Source of the DNA: an uncultured Planktomarina sp.
GTDB taxonomy: Bacteria > Pseudomonadota > Alphaproteobacteria > Rhodobacterales > Rhodobacteraceae
NCBI GenBank assembly: GCA_905182535.1
Contig: CAJJBZ010000007.1
Coordinates: 1-36,245, forward strand
Direction of reading: 5' to 3'
Length of the DNA stretch: 36,245 nt
Position numbers and translations under genes: made by a program. Positions within the stretch are counted from its first letter, which is position 1, and the number at the start of each line of letters is the position of its first letter. Positions 34,765 through 36,245 of the stretch are shown here, piece by piece. A model generated the notes under the pieces. That model ran no database searches and was not told where the DNA came from. It saw only the letters and a list, made by a program, of their open reading frames with translations.

Positions 34765-34907
34765 TTTGAAAATCCATTTGGAAATTGTGAAATTTTAATA
34801 TTACTGCATTCTGATAAGTTACTTGATAAATATTTTTGCAGCTTGAGAATATCTAATTCTTCTCCTTCTCTAATTCCTATAGGCTTATCAGTCTTAATAT
34901 TATTCAT
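34764..34907 (-). pseudogene. Phosphotransferase family protein (APH-like), N-terminal fragment
   Basis: Opens MNNIKTDKPIGIREGEELDI and goes on LKLQKYL, then ISQFPNGFSN, where relatives continue with SNLTY and the kinase core. This is the ACAD10/11-associated phosphotransferase type that often follows an acyl-CoA dehydrogenase. Only about 48 codons remain before the join to the primase-polymerase. It starts 23 bases after the acyl-CoA dehydrogenase stop, fitting one operon read leftward. Confidence 0.65.
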
Positions 34908-34930
34908 TTATAACTAATTATATTTGCACA

Positions 34931-36152
34931 TTAAATGCTCTTGTAAGTTTTTAAAATTTGCCTAGCAAGTCTACTTTTGTGGACTTCATCGGCTCCATCA
35001 TAAATTCTCGATGCACGTTCATGCCTGTAGTAAGCCGCGAGAATGGTATCGTCAGTAATTCCCAATGCTCCATGTACTTGTATTGCTCTGTCAACAACAT
35101 TTTGCATAACATTAGCTGCGTAAAATTTTATAATTGATATTTCATTTCTTGTCTTATATGCCCCTTGAGTATCAATTTTAAAAGCTGCATCTTTTATCAA
35201 TAATCTTGCTGCATTTATTTCTGCTCGTGATTCTGCAATCCAATTTTGAATAGTTTGTTTATCTGCTAAAGTCTGTCCATCTGCTAGTTCTCTAGACACT
35301 GCTCTTTCACACATTAAATTAAATGCTCTTTCACACATTCCAATCCATCTCATACAATGATGAATTCTTCCAGGGCCTAAACGTTTTTGTGCAATTGCAA
35401 AATCCATCCCCGTCTCCACCAAGCACATTACTTTGAGGTACTACAACATTATTGAATTTTATTTCCGCATGACTTTCCCAGCCTCCGCCTGCATGTGACC
35501 CATAATTGGTACATTTCGGACAAACTCTACCCCGTCTGTATCCATAGGCACAATTACTTGACTCGCTCGTTCTTGTGGAGATTATCGCCCTTTCAGGGTC
35601 CGTAGACCAGCATGGCACTATTGCAAAACTCTGCACCGTCACAGGCTAGAGGTAAACCACTTATGCCCATTGATGACATAGTTGCCATCCTTCTTTGGTA
35701 GAGCAACCGAGTTCCCATTTTTACAGGATTAGATCCTGCATGATCAGGTTCTGTCATTGCAAAACAACTTCTTATATCTCCATCGTAAAAGCGGGTTCAG
35801 AGGTATTTATCTGTTGTTGTGCTTCTGGTCCCAAACTCGATTAAGTATTTCCATATTCCCTGCATCGGGCGCTTGGCAATTGAAAACAATATATGGCCAT
35901 AAGGGTTTGCTAGAACCTAAAATTTCACTTACTTCTCCGTGTTCAGCGTTTGTTAGATCCCAAACCCCCATATTCTTTTGGGGATCTGTGGTAAGCCATA
36001 AGACCTAGTGCTTTTGTCCTTTTCTCTTAGTTCGTTTAGTTTGGGTAATTTCTCATTCCCACTCTGCGTTTAGTATCCAGGGCTCAAGTGGATAGTAGCT
36101 CTTGCTCTACAAAGGTCTTTTATCGTTACTTTTTATTTGCTTCAAATTTCAT
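34931..36152 (-). pseudogene. Acyl-CoA dehydrogenase (ACAD11-like), many frameshifts
   Basis: FAD-dependent beta-oxidation enzyme. Segments in successive frames fit the family in order: LLSTLEPWILNAEWE, KALGLMAYHRSPKEYGGLG, FNCQAPDAGNMEIL, SCFAMTEPDHAGSNPVKMGT, YVINGHKWFTS, WESHAEIKFNNVVVPQSNVLGG, AIAQKRLGPGRIHHCMRWIG, and QVHGALGITDDTILAAYYRH near the end. The ATG is at 36152-36150 and the span of 1,222 bases fits the usual ~405 aa. Indels occur every few dozen bases, far more densely than elsewhere, consistent with poor sequence quality near the right edge rather than ordinary decay. AT-rich codon use unlike the rest of the window. Confidence 0.75.
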
Positions 36153-36163
36153 TATTTGTTTTT

Positions 36164-36245
36164 TTATTGTCCTTTAAAATTTGCTGTTCTTTTACTCAAC
36201 AAATGCTGCTAACTCCTTCTTTATGATCTTCAGTTTTAAAAGCCT
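36164..36245 (-). CDS. Enoyl-CoA hydratase, C-terminal end (runs off the right edge)
   Basis: The last ~26 residues read AFKTEDHKEGVSAFVE then KRTANFKGQ and TAA at 36166-36164, the characteristic end of the crotonase family (F-x-T-E-D-x-K-E-G-x-x-A-F-x-E-K-R-x-x-x-F). Two single-base insertions (36107-equivalent run at about 36207 and at about 36194) must be skipped. It precedes the acyl-CoA dehydrogenase, as in a beta-oxidation operon. Confidence 0.55.

Noticed and set aside
1..36245. CRISPR array, rRNA genes, complete insertion sequence, plasmid origin
   Set aside because: Looked for and not found: no regularly spaced repeats, no rRNA motifs, no transposase with terminal inverted repeats, no iteron clusters.

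Overview
The window looks like DNA from a marine Rhodobacterales (roseobacter-type) alphaproteobacterium. The evidence is the gene set and order: polA, a zf-CHCC protein, HIT, a PfkB kinase, nth, a split F0 operon in the order atpI-atpB-atpE-atpX(b')-atpF(b), an Ada-like protein without the Ada N-terminal domain, and a dpp-type ABC transporter with a fused double ATPase. No 16S gene is present, so this placement is inference from gene families and synteny. The last ~1.5 kb is different in base composition and gene content and probably has another origin.

Layout. 1-7.1 kb: housekeeping and repair genes (polA 5' part, zinc-finger protein, ABC ATPase, HIT, PfkB kinase + nth, Ada-like methyltransferase, OmpA lipoprotein, GntR/FCD regulator). 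7.1-9.7 kb: complete F0 ATP synthase operon on the minus strand. 9.7-10.3 kb: orphan ArsR regulator with its own palindrome. 10.8-22 kb: a catabolic unit made of a dimethylformamidase-like large subunit (+), facing an amidase (-) that is followed upstream by a dppA-dppB-dppC-dppDF importer; together these suggest uptake and hydrolysis of small amide or peptide-like compounds. A ~2.2 kb segment (SOUL haem-binding protein, EamA exporter) sits between the dimethylformamidase and the amidase and is flanked by a 212-bp direct repeat of the amidase 3' end. 22.4-25.5 kb: cytoplasmic BisC-type molybdoenzyme and a hot-dog thioesterase. 25.5-31.7 kb: AT-richer accessory genes, including an OGFr-like domain fused to an ADP-ribosylglycohydrolase, an SNase relic coupled to a PQQ sugar dehydrogenase, a DUF411 metal-binding protein, an NTF2-like protein and a Gfo/Idh/MocA oxidoreductase.

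31.7-34.8 kb: left end of an integrative element inserted in a tRNA-Lys gene: the 3' half of the tRNA, a tyrosine integrase, an unknown protein, an AlpA-type regulator, another unknown protein and the start of a primase-polymerase. At about 34,761 the primase-polymerase stops abruptly and abuts the beginning of an oppositely oriented phosphotransferase gene belonging to an AT-rich beta-oxidation operon (enoyl-CoA hydratase, acyl-CoA dehydrogenase, phosphotransferase). Two unrelated genes cut at one point suggest a chimeric join.

A dominant feature of the window is single-base frameshifts, many in short homopolymers, in at least nine genes including the essential atpB and atpF. After restoring the proposed bases every affected gene has a whole number of codons and a normal family length, so most are more likely sequence errors than decay. 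The amidase also carries an in-frame amber codon and may be truly inactive. I found no CRISPR array, rRNA, or complete insertion sequence.
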